A stretch of 64,000 nt of DNA from Melittangium boletus DSM 14713 (GTDB lineage: Bacteria; Myxococcota; Myxococcia; Myxococcales; Myxococcaceae). The stretch is from positions 8,871,765 through 8,935,764 of the forward strand of contig NZ_CP022163.1 of the NCBI RefSeq assembly GCF_002305855.1, read 5' to 3'. A program made the position numbers and the translations under genes. Under the pieces are notes generated by a model, which saw nothing but the letters and a program-made list of their open reading frames with translations, was not told the origin of the DNA and made no database searches. Each line of letters begins with the position of its first letter. Position 1 is the first letter of the stretch. Shown piece by piece: positions 8,396-16,095 of this stretch.

Positions 8396-9577
8396 ATGTG
8401 GACCTCGTCTCTCGTGCTCGGTGTGTTGTTGACGGCTTCCACGCCCTCGCTGTCCATCAGCTCGGGCTCCGTGACGATGCCGTTGACGGACGTCATGGCG
8501 CTCCATGCCCAGCAGCAGCGGGATGAAGCCCCGGCCCCACCGCCCACCGAGGCCGTGGTGGTGAAGAGCCAATTCAAGGGGCGGCTCACCGGGGAGGCCC
8601 TGCTGGTGGAGGGCCACTTCGAGGTGGAGGTGCTCGCCGAGGGGAAGTGGACCGAGGTGCGGCTGCTGAAGCTGGACGCGGACACGTACCTGACGGCGCT
8701 GCCCTCGCTGGACAAGGCCACGGTGGGCGCGCTGGGCGAGCACCTGAGCCTGGTGACGCGCGAGCCTGGCCGCTACGCCTTCGACGTGGGCTTCACCCTC
8801 CGCCCGGCGGGGACGGGCGTCGAGAAGCAAGTGCAGCTGCGCTTCGGTCCCCACCTGACACCGGCCCCGCTTCGGCTGGAGGCGGATGCCACGGCCTTCA
8901 CGGTGACGGAGCCGCCGCTCGCCGGGAGCGAGGGCGCCGAGGTGTACCCGCGACAGGGGGCGCTGCGAGTGGGTTGGCGCACGGCCACGGAGCCGAAGGT
9001 GGCCCGGCAGGTGGTGCGTCCCCCCCTGGAGCCGAGCATCCCCGAGGCCCAGGCCACCTGGGTGTCCACGCTGGAGGGCAAGGCGAGCCTGCGCGTGCGC
9101 TACGCGTTGCGCCTGGATCGGGAACAGGAGCTGGAGCTGGAGCTGCCCGAGGGACACCACCTGGAGCGGCTGCTGCTGGACTCGGTGCCCCTGGTGTCCG
9201 GAGAAACGAAGGACGGGAGGCTCAAGGTGCGGGTGGCGCCCACGCGCGTGGGCGAGACGGAGGCCTCGCTGGAAGTGGTGCTCACGCGAGAGCTGGGGGT
9301 GTTCCACCTGTCGGGGCGGTTGAAGCTGGCGCTGCCCCGGGTGTCCTGGCCGGTGGCCACGCTCCAGGCCCGGGCGCACTTCCCGTCCGTCTTCAACTAC
9401 CGGCGCGAGGGCGGCAGCATGGAGCCCATCGAGGGAACGCCGCCCGTGGACGCGCGGCCGTCCGCGACGCCGCTGCCGGGCAAGGTGCTCCACTTCCGCC
9501 AGTACCTCGTGGCGGCGTCCGCGCCCACGCTGGAGCTAGGCTATTCCGTGGACATCTCCCAGAGCTACTTCCGGTAG
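8396..9577 (+). CDS. Exported beta-rich protein, partner of CreD-like gene
   Basis: 393 residues with a short hydrophobic N-terminus (WTSSLVLGVLLTASTPS) likely acting as a signal peptide. The remainder lacks membrane helices and alternates Val/Leu/Arg/Glu in a beta-sandwich-like pattern (for example ASLRVRYALRLDREQELELE). No family recognised. It follows the CreD-like gene by three bases, so it is presumably co-transcribed and periplasmic or outer-membrane associated. Confidence 0.65.
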   Translation: MWTSSLVLGVLLTASTPSLSISSGSVTMPLTDVMALHAQQQRDEAPAPPPTEAVVVKSQFKGRLTGEALLVEGHFEVEVLAEGKWTEVRLLKLDADTYLTALPSLDKATVGALGEHLSLVTREPGRYAFDVGFTLRPAGTGVEKQVQLRFGPHLTPAPLRLEADATAFTVTEPPLAGSEGAEVYPRQGALRVGWRTATEPKVARQVVRPPLEPSIPEAQATWVSTLEGKASLRVRYALRLDREQELELELPEGHHLERLLLDSVPLVSGETKDGRLKVRVAPTRVGETEASLEVVLTRELGVFHLSGRLKLALPRVSWPVATLQARAHFPSVFNYRREGGSMEPIEGTPPVDARPSATPLPGKVLHFRQYLVAASAPTLELGYSVDISQSYFR

Positions 9578-9590
9578 GGCGTCGTCCGGT

Positions 9591-9635
9591 CAACTGACCC
9601 AGTTCTACCGCGTCGCGGAGCGACACCTGCGGTAG
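9591..9635 (+). pseudogene. Vestigial 3' end of an Imm52-like immunity gene
   Basis: Fifteen codons reading QLTQFYRVAERHLR and a stop. They match the C-terminus of the putative immunity protein at 3411-4751 (LTQLYRAAERHRG) at 10 of 13 positions, with the stop codon in the same place. Nothing upstream continues the frame as coding. It looks like the scar of a deleted toxin/immunity module. The short length limits certainty. Confidence 0.5.
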
Positions 9636-9668
9636 GGTGTCACCCGTTCATCCGTGAAGGAGGTCGTG

Positions 9669-10397
9669 TTGAAGCGTGCGTTGCTGGTGTCGGCTTTGCT
9701 GGTGGGTGCCGGAGGCTGCAAGAAGTCCGAGCCGCCCCCTCCCGCGGAGCTCGTGCGCACCTCGCCCGGCACCCTGCTCGACTCCTATGCGGAGACCGGG
9801 AACGAGCTGGAGGTGACCGGCCTGGTCAAGGACATCCGCGACACCGGCGGCCTCCTCTCCGTCTTCTTCGAGTCGAATCACCCGGAGCACTCGGTCGTGT
9901 GCCAGGCGGACGCGACCCAGTCGGTGGCCGTGGGGAAGCTGGCCAAGGGTCAGCTCGTGGCCATGCACGGCCTCGCCCGGGGACGCCAGGGAGACAATCC
10001 CGCCCTCGAGAAGTGCCGGGTGACGTGGGCGGGACCTTCTCCTCGCACGGATCCCGCCGGAGGCCGCGAGGCCCTGCGCGCGGCCCGCTCGTTGGACGTG
10101 TGCATGGTGCCCCTGCTCGTCGACGAGCTGCGCCGGCGCGGCGAGAAACAGCCGGATGGTAAACCTCTGACCGAGGCGGCCTTCCGCGAGGCGGATGCCG
10201 AGCGGAGCAAGCGGCTCGACACCGCCGAGAAGTCCGCCCGCGCGCAGCTGGCCGAGGCGGGGCTGACCGCCCTGTCCTGTGATCATCCGCTCGTCCACCT
10301 CCTCAAGCGCTGCGAGGTGGGCTCCGAGAAGGACAAGGCGGGCGTGGAGTGTACGTCCCGCTACGTGAGCGACATCCGCGCCCTGCTGCCTCACTGA
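9669..10397 (+). CDS. Lipoprotein with OB-fold-like domain
   Basis: 242 residues. TTG 9669 is preferred because AAGGAGG (9657-9663) sits five bases upstream and the product then begins MKRALLVSALLVGAGGCKKS, a compact lipoprotein signal with Cys17 as lipidation site. Residues ~30-100 (SYAETGNELEVTGLVKDI, later SVVCQADATQSVAVGKLAKG) match the tRNA_anti-like / OB-fold pattern found in small bacterial lipoproteins. The remainder is charged and helical with Cys pairs. Function unknown; expected in the outer or inner membrane facing the periplasm. Confidence 0.75.
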   Translation: MKRALLVSALLVGAGGCKKSEPPPPAELVRTSPGTLLDSYAETGNELEVTGLVKDIRDTGGLLSVFFESNHPEHSVVCQADATQSVAVGKLAKGQLVAMHGLARGRQGDNPALEKCRVTWAGPSPRTDPAGGREALRAARSLDVCMVPLLVDELRRRGEKQPDGKPLTEAAFREADAERSKRLDTAEKSARAQLAEAGLTALSCDHPLVHLLKRCEVGSEKDKAGVECTSRYVSDIRALLPH

Positions 10398-10477
10398 TGC
10401 CCTCCCCCAAAGGACACCTTGAGGCCCCTCCCACCTGTGTGGTTGACTCCAAGGGTCTACCTACGGGAGAGCGCATC

Positions 10478-11026
10478 ATGCGCCGCGGTATCCGCGCCTC
10501 GGACGTCGAGGTTCTGAGCCTCAACGTTCATTCACTGCTCGGGGCCTTCAACCTCCAGGAGGGCGAGGTCCAGCGGATCCTCGCCTCGCACGGCGTCATG
10601 ATGGAGCCCGGTGATGTGCGGAGCTGGTTCCCGCTCGAGGCCATCATCCGCAGCCTGGAGGAGATCCGCGTCCGGATCGGCACCCAGACGCTGCGCGCGA
10701 TCGGCCACCAGGTGCCCCGCAACACGGTCCTTCCCCCGCACATCGAGTCGTTCGTGACGATCCTGCCCTTGCTCAACGACACCTACCGGATGAACCACCG
10801 GGGCGAGGGGGACATTGGCGGCTACCACTACCAGCCCCTGGAGAAGAACAGCGCGTGGCTGCGGTGTGACAACCCCTACCCGTGTGAGTTCGATCAAGGG
10901 CTCCTGGAAGCCTTCCACGCGCGCTTCCCCCCCAAGAGCAACGCCTTCCGGCTGCGCATCGAGCACGGCCCGGAGGGCTGCCGCGCCACGGGCGCCGAGG
11001 CCTGTGCCTACCTGCTCAAGTGGTAG
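10478..11026 (+). CDS. Cytoplasmic protein of unknown function (possibly V4R/HNOB-like)
   Basis: 182 residues from ATG 10478, which has GGGAGA seven bases upstream; an ATG at 10397 overlapping the previous stop would add 27 residues without a ribosome binding site. There is no signal or membrane segment. Notable are a conserved-looking CDNPYPCEFD, a helix with GLLEAFHARF, and a C-terminal RATGAEACAYLLKW. The C-terminal pattern recalls small sensor domains of the V4R/heme-NO-binding group, but I cannot assign it firmly. Confidence 0.6.
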   Translation: MRRGIRASDVEVLSLNVHSLLGAFNLQEGEVQRILASHGVMMEPGDVRSWFPLEAIIRSLEEIRVRIGTQTLRAIGHQVPRNTVLPPHIESFVTILPLLNDTYRMNHRGEGDIGGYHYQPLEKNSAWLRCDNPYPCEFDQGLLEAFHARFPPKSNAFRLRIEHGPEGCRATGAEACAYLLKW

Positions 11027-11213
11027 GCCCTCCAGACCGCCTCAACTCAATCCGAGGTTTCCCTGCCACGTGAGCGTGGGCCGCGCGCCACACGTGGCTC
11101 CCTCGGCATGAGCCCTTCCGAGGGAACGAGCCCCAGGCATGCCCCCTGCAATTGGCCCGTCGCGGCGGCGAACGGACACCCCGCGCCGCGATCTCGCCAT
11201 GGGAGCACACGAC

Positions 11214-12404
11214 ATGAAGCGGTTTCTCGCGCTGGCCCTCACCCTCGGACTTCCCCTCCATGCGCTCGGCGCGGAGGCGATCCGGGTCCAGGTCCTCAGC
11301 GCCACCGTGAAGGATCAGGCCATCTCCGGCGCGCAGGTCATCCTCCAGAAGAATGGCGAGGCCTCGCTCCAGGGCACCACCGCGGCGGATGGCTCCGTGC
11401 GGTTGACGGGCTTCGGCGGCACGGATGACGGCGCCGTCAACCTCATCATCAAGAAGGAGGGCTATTCCCACCTGGTGGCGCGCTGCCCGTGCGACGGGCT
11501 GACGTATGCCCTGAGCCCAGTGATGACCCAGAACCTGGACGGCATGCGCATCGTCCTCAACTGGGGCGCGACCCCGGCGGACCTCGACTCGCACCTGGTC
11601 CACCCCTCCACCCACGTCTACTTCTCGAGGAAGAAGGGAGACCTGGTCAACCTCGACGTGGATGACACATCGGGCTACGGCCCGGAGACCATCACCCTGG
11701 AGAAGAAGAAGCCCGGCGTGAAGTACCTCTACGCCGTGCACAACTACTCCGAGAAGACCCTCCGGGGCTCGAGGACGCTGGCCCAGGGCAGCCAGGCCAA
11801 GGTGTTCGTCTACGTGGGCTCGTCGCTCGTGCGCACCTTCACGCCGCCCCCGGGCAAGGCGGGCAACACCTGGGTGGTGTTCGGCATCGGGGAGAATGGC
11901 GAGTTCTACGATCTCAACCAGTTCACCGACGTCCAGGGGGGCGAGAGCATGGGGCCCTACCTCCAGGGACTGCTCCGGGGCGAGGAGATGAAGTCCGCGC
12001 CGGAAGTGACGGGCGCGCAGGCGTCGCTCGCCGACTCCCTCAATCGCCAGGGCGAGACGGCCTACCACGCCAAGAAGCTGGACGAGGCGGTGTCGCTCTA
12101 CCTGGAGGCCATCGCGAACAACCCCGAGCACAGTCAGGCGTACAGCAACCTGGGGCTCGCCTACCAGAAGCTGCACCGCAACGCCGAGGCGCTGTGGGCC
12201 AACCGCAAGGCCATCGCCCTCGCCTCCGGCCCCAACGCCACCACGGTGAAGGCCAGCTCCTACTACAACATCGCCCGCGTCTATGAGGAGGATGGTCTGT
12301 GGGCCGAAGCGCTCGACAGCTACCAGTCCGCCCAGGGCCTCAAGGACCATGCCGCCTATCGCAAGGGCATCGAGAAGATGAAGCAGAAGCTCGGTCAGCC
12401 CTGA
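11214..12404 (+). CDS. Exported YfaP/DUF2135-like protein with TPR repeats
   Basis: 396 residues from ATG 11214, with GGGAG upstream and a clean signal peptide (FLALALTLGLPLHALGA). Residues ~25-100 form a carboxypeptidase-regulatory-like beta domain (GAQVILQKNGEASLQGTTAA). Residues ~113-130 read VLNWGATPADLDSHL, the DUF2135/YfaP signature. Residues ~275-390 hold about three tetratricopeptide repeats (AVSLYLEAIANNPEHSQAYS and following). Such proteins are periplasmic and probably scaffold protein complexes. The downstream deacetylase starts 15 bp later, suggesting an operon. Confidence 0.75.
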   Translation: MKRFLALALTLGLPLHALGAEAIRVQVLSATVKDQAISGAQVILQKNGEASLQGTTAADGSVRLTGFGGTDDGAVNLIIKKEGYSHLVARCPCDGLTYALSPVMTQNLDGMRIVLNWGATPADLDSHLVHPSTHVYFSRKKGDLVNLDVDDTSGYGPETITLEKKKPGVKYLYAVHNYSEKTLRGSRTLAQGSQAKVFVYVGSSLVRTFTPPPGKAGNTWVVFGIGENGEFYDLNQFTDVQGGESMGPYLQGLLRGEEMKSAPEVTGAQASLADSLNRQGETAYHAKKLDEAVSLYLEAIANNPEHSQAYSNLGLAYQKLHRNAEALWANRKAIALASGPNATTVKASSYYNIARVYEEDGLWAEALDSYQSAQGLKDHAAYRKGIEKMKQKLGQP

Positions 12405-12419
12405 TCCGGAACCCACCCC

Positions 12420-13571
12420 ATGCGCTCACGTTCCCTCTCGTCCCTCGCCGCGCTCGCGCTCCTTCCCGTTCTCACCACCGCCTCCACCGCCCGGGCCGCG
12501 GGCCCCAAGGAGGTGGCGCTCGCGGATCGCTCCCTCTGGCCCGGACACCTGCGCTCCCCCCAGGACTTCGATCAAGCCTCGCGCGCGGAGAACCTGGTGT
12601 TCGCCCAGGTGCTCGGCGAGCTGGAAGCCCGCTCGGCGGAGTTTCCCACCCTGCTCGGCGTCAAGCAGGTCCATGCGGAGTCCGTGCGCCGCTGGCTCGA
12701 GCAGATGAAGGCCACGGTGGCCACCAATCTGCGCACGGCCCGCGCGACATGCGGCGCGCCCTCGGAGCTCGGGTGCGCGGAGGAAGTCCCCACCGCGGCC
12801 AACGTCGTGCGGCAGGGGGGCGCGTTCGTGGCGAGCCTTCCGCCCGAGTACAAGGCCTGGCTCGCCATGGACGAGCGCTTCTACTCCGTCTACGCGAAGG
12901 AGCAGCTGCGGCTGGCGGCGCTCTTCCCCTCCCCCACCAGTGAGATCCTCACGTTCGGCGAGGGAGAGGACACGGGCGCGCAGTGGCCGGACCGGCGGTT
13001 CCTGCTGACGTTCGACGACGGTCCCACGCCGGCGGGTGGCGGGACGGATCGGCTGGCGACGCTCCTGCGCGCACGCCAGGCCAGCGGCATCTTCTTCGTG
13101 CTCGGAGACGCGCTCAAGGCCCGCCAGGACAAGACGAGCGCGGCGTCCCTGAAGGCGCTGTACGAGGGCCAGTGCGTGGGCTCGCACGGACAGAAGCACG
13201 CGTCGCACCAGAAGATGGCCACGTGGAAGGAGTCCTTGGAGGAGTCCCGGACGCGCGTGGCGGACCTGGGCCTCGCGGGCACCGGCAAGGTGCTCTTCCG
13301 TCCTCCCTATGGGCAGCGCACCGAGGAGCTGACGCGGTTCCTCGCGAGCCAGGGCAGCCAGGTGATGCTGTGGAACATCGACTCGCAGGACTGGAACGCC
13401 ACCGTGGCGCCCGGCCCCACGGGCGACCGCGTCATCACCCTCATGCTGCTGTGGCGGCGCGGCATCGTCCTGTTCCACGACGTGCACAACAAGGTGCACG
13501 AGGCCGTGCCCCGGCTCCTGGACTTCGCCCAGGCCACGGGCCTCCAGTGGAAGGATTGCCACTCGCTCTAG
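12420..13571 (+). CDS. Secreted polysaccharide deacetylase (CE4/NodB)
   Basis: 383 residues with a Sec signal peptide (LAALALLPVLTTASTARA). The NodB domain fills the C-terminal half: TFDDGP with Asp199/Asp200 (catalytic base and metal ligand), GSHGQKHASH as the metal-binding His motif, RPPYG beginning at Arg294, DSQDW, and the final FHD with His353. CE4 enzymes remove N-acetyl groups from peptidoglycan, chitin or exopolysaccharide. The N-terminal ~190 residues are a helical region not usual in simple deacetylases. All key residues are present, so it should be active. Confidence 0.9.
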   Translation: MRSRSLSSLAALALLPVLTTASTARAAGPKEVALADRSLWPGHLRSPQDFDQASRAENLVFAQVLGELEARSAEFPTLLGVKQVHAESVRRWLEQMKATVATNLRTARATCGAPSELGCAEEVPTAANVVRQGGAFVASLPPEYKAWLAMDERFYSVYAKEQLRLAALFPSPTSEILTFGEGEDTGAQWPDRRFLLTFDDGPTPAGGGTDRLATLLRARQASGIFFVLGDALKARQDKTSAASLKALYEGQCVGSHGQKHASHQKMATWKESLEESRTRVADLGLAGTGKVLFRPPYGQRTEELTRFLASQGSQVMLWNIDSQDWNATVAPGPTGDRVITLMLLWRRGIVLFHDVHNKVHEAVPRLLDFAQATGLQWKDCHSL

Positions 13572-13643
13572 CCGGGGGACTACCGCTCACGTCAGGCCCC
13601 TGGGTATGATGGGAGAAGTCAGGTGGCGTGAGCGGAGGCACGG

Positions 13644-14240
13644 ATGAGCAAGGGGAAACGGGCGGCGACCTACGAGGACATCGAGGCGCTGCCAGTCGGA
13701 TGGGTGGGGGAAATCCTGGGAGACGAGCTGGTCGCCTCGCCGCGACCGGCGCTGCCACATGCCCGGGTCGGTGCGGCGCTCTGCGCCTTGCTGGGCATGG
13801 CCTTCGACCTGGGACAGCCGGAAGCGCGCGGGGGCTGGTGGATCCTCTACGAGCCCGAGTTGCACTTCGGCCGGGAGGTGCTCGTTCCGGACCTCGCGGG
13901 GTGGCGCCGGGAGCGGGTCCCCTCGCCCTCCTTCATGGACGAGCCCCACACGTCCGTGGCCCCGGACTGGGTCTGTGAAATCCACTCCCCGGCCACGCGC
14001 GTCATCGATCAGGAGCGCAAGCTGCCCGTCTACCACCGCGAGAACGTGGGCCACGTGTGGTTCATCGAGCCGCGGATCCGCACCCTGGAGATCCGACGGC
14101 GGCGCGAACGCGGCTGGCACCTCGTCTCGCGGCACGAAGGCGACGGAGAGGTGCACGCCGAGCCCTTCGACGCGTTCGCGCTGAGGCTGGGGGCGCTCTG
14201 GTTGCCTCGGCCCATGCCCCCGGTGAATCGGGAGGCGTGA
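13644..14240 (+). CDS. Uma2 family putative endonuclease (DUF820)
   Basis: 198 residues. The restriction-endonuclease-like fold of Uma2 proteins is visible: YEPELHFGREVLVPDLAGWR supplies the acidic residue and DWVCEIHSPATRVIDQERKL the E-x-n-K part, with YHRENVGHVWFIEP after it. These proteins are common, often in many copies, in myxobacteria and cyanobacteria; their biological role is poorly known. Stand-alone gene converging on the next with two bases between stops. Confidence 0.85.
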   Translation: MSKGKRAATYEDIEALPVGWVGEILGDELVASPRPALPHARVGAALCALLGMAFDLGQPEARGGWWILYEPELHFGREVLVPDLAGWRRERVPSPSFMDEPHTSVAPDWVCEIHSPATRVIDQERKLPVYHRENVGHVWFIEPRIRTLEIRRRRERGWHLVSRHEGDGEVHAEPFDAFALRLGALWLPRPMPPVNREA

Positions 14241-14242
14241 GC

Positions 14243-15283
14243 TCAGCCCGCCCGGCGGCTCGGCGTCTCGTGGCCCGCCGCCAGGTGCTCGCGCAGGGTG
14301 TCGATCAACGCGTCCGCGCAGAGGGGGCCCGAGAGGAACGAGTGGGCGCCCAGCTCCCTGGCCCGCTCGGCCTCGCGTCCCCGGCCCGCCACGACCAGCC
14401 GTGCCCGGACGCCCTTGCGCTTCACGCTCTCGATGGATTGCAGCGGCGTCAGCACTACCGTGCGCTCGCCCGCCTTGCGCACGTCCTCGGTCCGCGCCAC
14501 CCGCGCCCGCAGGCCCGACTCCTCGAGCAGCCGCATCAACCCGCGCGTCGCTCCCGAGCCCCAGCCGTACACCCACACCTCCGGCTCGCGCGTCTTCCTG
14601 GGCAGGGCCACCAGCACGCGGGGCATCTCCCGCTCGGTGAGCCGCGCGTCCAGCGGCAGCTCGTCCGTCAGCGGCTTCATCACGGGCAGTCCGTGGCCAT
14701 CCTCCACGCTCATCTCCGACTGGCGCTGGAGCAGCCCATCGAGCATCAGGCACTCGGCGCGTCCGTGCACCAGGGGCAGGGCCTCCTCGGCCTCGGGGAG
14801 CTCGATGGGCTCCACCGGCCGCTTCGCGCCCACCAGGTGCGGGTAGTAGAGGCGCTCGATGGCCTGGGAGATGGAGGCGTCCGTGGCCAGCACCGACACC
14901 ACCCGCGCCTTGCCGGTGACGCGCGCCACCTCGTCCAGGGCGAGCGGATCTCCCGGCGCCTCGGTGGCCACCACCAGCACCGAGTCCCGAGGGCCTTCCT
15001 GACGCAGGGGGATGACCCGGCAGGACTCCGCCACGTGCACCGGCAGCACGTCCACCAGATCGCGATCCAGGACTTCCGCGTCCAGGTCCACCGTGGGCAG
15101 CTGAGCCTGCTCCGCCATCAGCGCCAGCACCTGCTGGGCGGTGCAGAAGCCCAGGTCCACCACGACCTGGCCGAGCGGCACGCCCCACTTGTGGTGGACG
15201 CCCAGCGCCGCGCGCAGCTGCGTCCCGTCCACGAGCTCGCGCTCCCGAAGCAAATCCCCCAGCCTTTTCTTGCGCATCACCAT
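14243..15283 (-). CDS. GspE N-terminal domain protein with degenerate receiver-like tail
   Basis: 346 residues. Residues 1-~150 match the MshEN/GspE_N module (RLGDLLRERELVDGTQLRAA, GVPLGQVVVDLGFCTAQQVL), which in type II secretion and type IV pilus ATPases binds c-di-GMP or partner proteins. The ATPase itself is absent. The C-terminal ~110 residues (VWVYGWGSGATRGLMRLLEE, later RARLVVAGRGREAERAREL) look like a response-regulator fold without the usual phosphorylation Asp context. Stand-alone GspE_N proteins are frequent in myxobacteria and may be c-di-GMP-linked regulators; this is inference. Confidence 0.75.
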   Translation of the reverse strand: MVMRKKRLGDLLRERELVDGTQLRAALGVHHKWGVPLGQVVVDLGFCTAQQVLALMAEQAQLPTVDLDAEVLDRDLVDVLPVHVAESCRVIPLRQEGPRDSVLVVATEAPGDPLALDEVARVTGKARVVSVLATDASISQAIERLYYPHLVGAKRPVEPIELPEAEEALPLVHGRAECLMLDGLLQRQSEMSVEDGHGLPVMKPLTDELPLDARLTEREMPRVLVALPRKTREPEVWVYGWGSGATRGLMRLLEESGLRARVARTEDVRKAGERTVVLTPLQSIESVKRKGVRARLVVAGRGREAERARELGAHSFLSGPLCADALIDTLREHLAAGHETPSRRAG

Positions 15284-15418
15284 GACCCTCGGGGCAAGAG
15301 ACCCACCCGAGGGGCGTCAATGCGTCCGGCGTGCCAGCGCTCCGCGAGGCCCGGCTCCCGTGATTTCAAGAGGTTGGCGGCGGGAGCACGGAGTGGAGGT
15401 GGTTATAACGCTCACCAG

Positions 15419-15438
15419 GTGGTGACAAGTGTCACCAC
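15419..15438. promoter_or_regulatory. Perfect palindrome, candidate operator
   Basis: GTGGTGACA-AG-TGTCACCAC: two exact 9-base arms around two bases. It lies about 135 bp upstream of the GspE_N-domain gene and just after the pentapeptide immunity gene, both on the minus strand. The two-base spacer is too small for an RNA hairpin loop, so a dimeric DNA-binding regulator site is more likely than a terminator. Confidence 0.45.
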
Positions 15439-15457
15439 TCATTCGACGGGACGGCGA

Positions 15458-16084
15458 TCAGTAGACAATGCAGTCGAACCGCTCAATGACCGCCCTGAGC
15501 GCGTCCTCGGTGGTCTCGCGGCGCCTGGCGAGGGTCGGGGCATGGAACGTCACGGCCATTGTGGAGGGAGGATCCCTGTACTGGCCCTCCACGATGATTG
15601 GGCGAAAACCTCCCGGCCACTGGACGCTGTTGAGTTCGCGGGCTCGCCCGATGGGATCCAGGAGGGTGAAGCAGGGCCACTTGGGAAAGCGAAGGGTGGC
15701 GGGGTCACAGCCCATGATGCGGCAACCATCCAGGCGGGCCTCGCTGAAATCGCAGTCCTCGATGGACCCGTGCTTTGCCCTCTCCGAGTAGCTGGGCCAG
15801 TGCCCGAAGTCGCAGCCCGACAGGCGCCCCTTGAACCGGCACCCCTTCAGGGATGCGAACACCCACTGCTGGTGGTTCTTCAGTTCCTGCTTCACCTCGA
15901 AAGTGCAGTCGATGAACCGAGTTCCCTGGTCGAAGATCAGGTTCCTGCCGGAGACCTTCAGGACGAGGGTGCAGTTCCTGAATGTCACATTGGAACCAAG
16001 GAAGTAGAGCGACCCCTTGTCCGTCAGCTCCAGCCGCTCGTTTTCGATTTCCCGGTCCTCGTAGAAGACCTTGTTGTAGAGCAC
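15458..16084 (-). CDS. Pentapeptide-repeat-like protein, putative SitA-type immunity protein
   Basis: 208 residues from GTG 16084, with GAGGG six bases upstream; a longer frame would run into the toxin gene. Residues ~30-130 show a right-handed beta-helix pattern with alternating hydrophobic and Cys/Phe positions (TFRNCTL, RFIDCTF, LKGCRFKGRLSGCDF, SIEDCDFSEARLDGCRI), typical of pentapeptide repeats. It begins 11 bases after the stop of the lipoprotein toxin gene, so it is very likely co-transcribed with it and serves as its immunity protein. The immunity role is inferred from position only. Confidence 0.6.
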   Translation of the reverse strand: MLYNKVFYEDREIENERLELTDKGSLYFLGSNVTFRNCTLVLKVSGRNLIFDQGTRFIDCTFEVKQELKNHQQWVFASLKGCRFKGRLSGCDFGHWPSYSERAKHGSIEDCDFSEARLDGCRIMGCDPATLRFPKWPCFTLLDPIGRARELNSVQWPGGFRPIIVEGQYRDPPSTMAVTFHAPTLARRRETTEDALRAVIERFDCIVY

Positions 16085-16095
16085 CCGCCGCCCTC

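Noticed and set aside
7016..9493. Minus-strand 825-codon frame across the CreD-like and partner genes
   Set aside because: It would overlap two genes with signal and membrane segments; its own product is His/Gly/Arg-rich noise.
11048..11100. Inverted CCACGTG / CACGTGG pair upstream of the YfaP-like gene
   Set aside because: Arms are only seven bases and far apart in a GC-rich intergenic stretch; insufficient to call a site.
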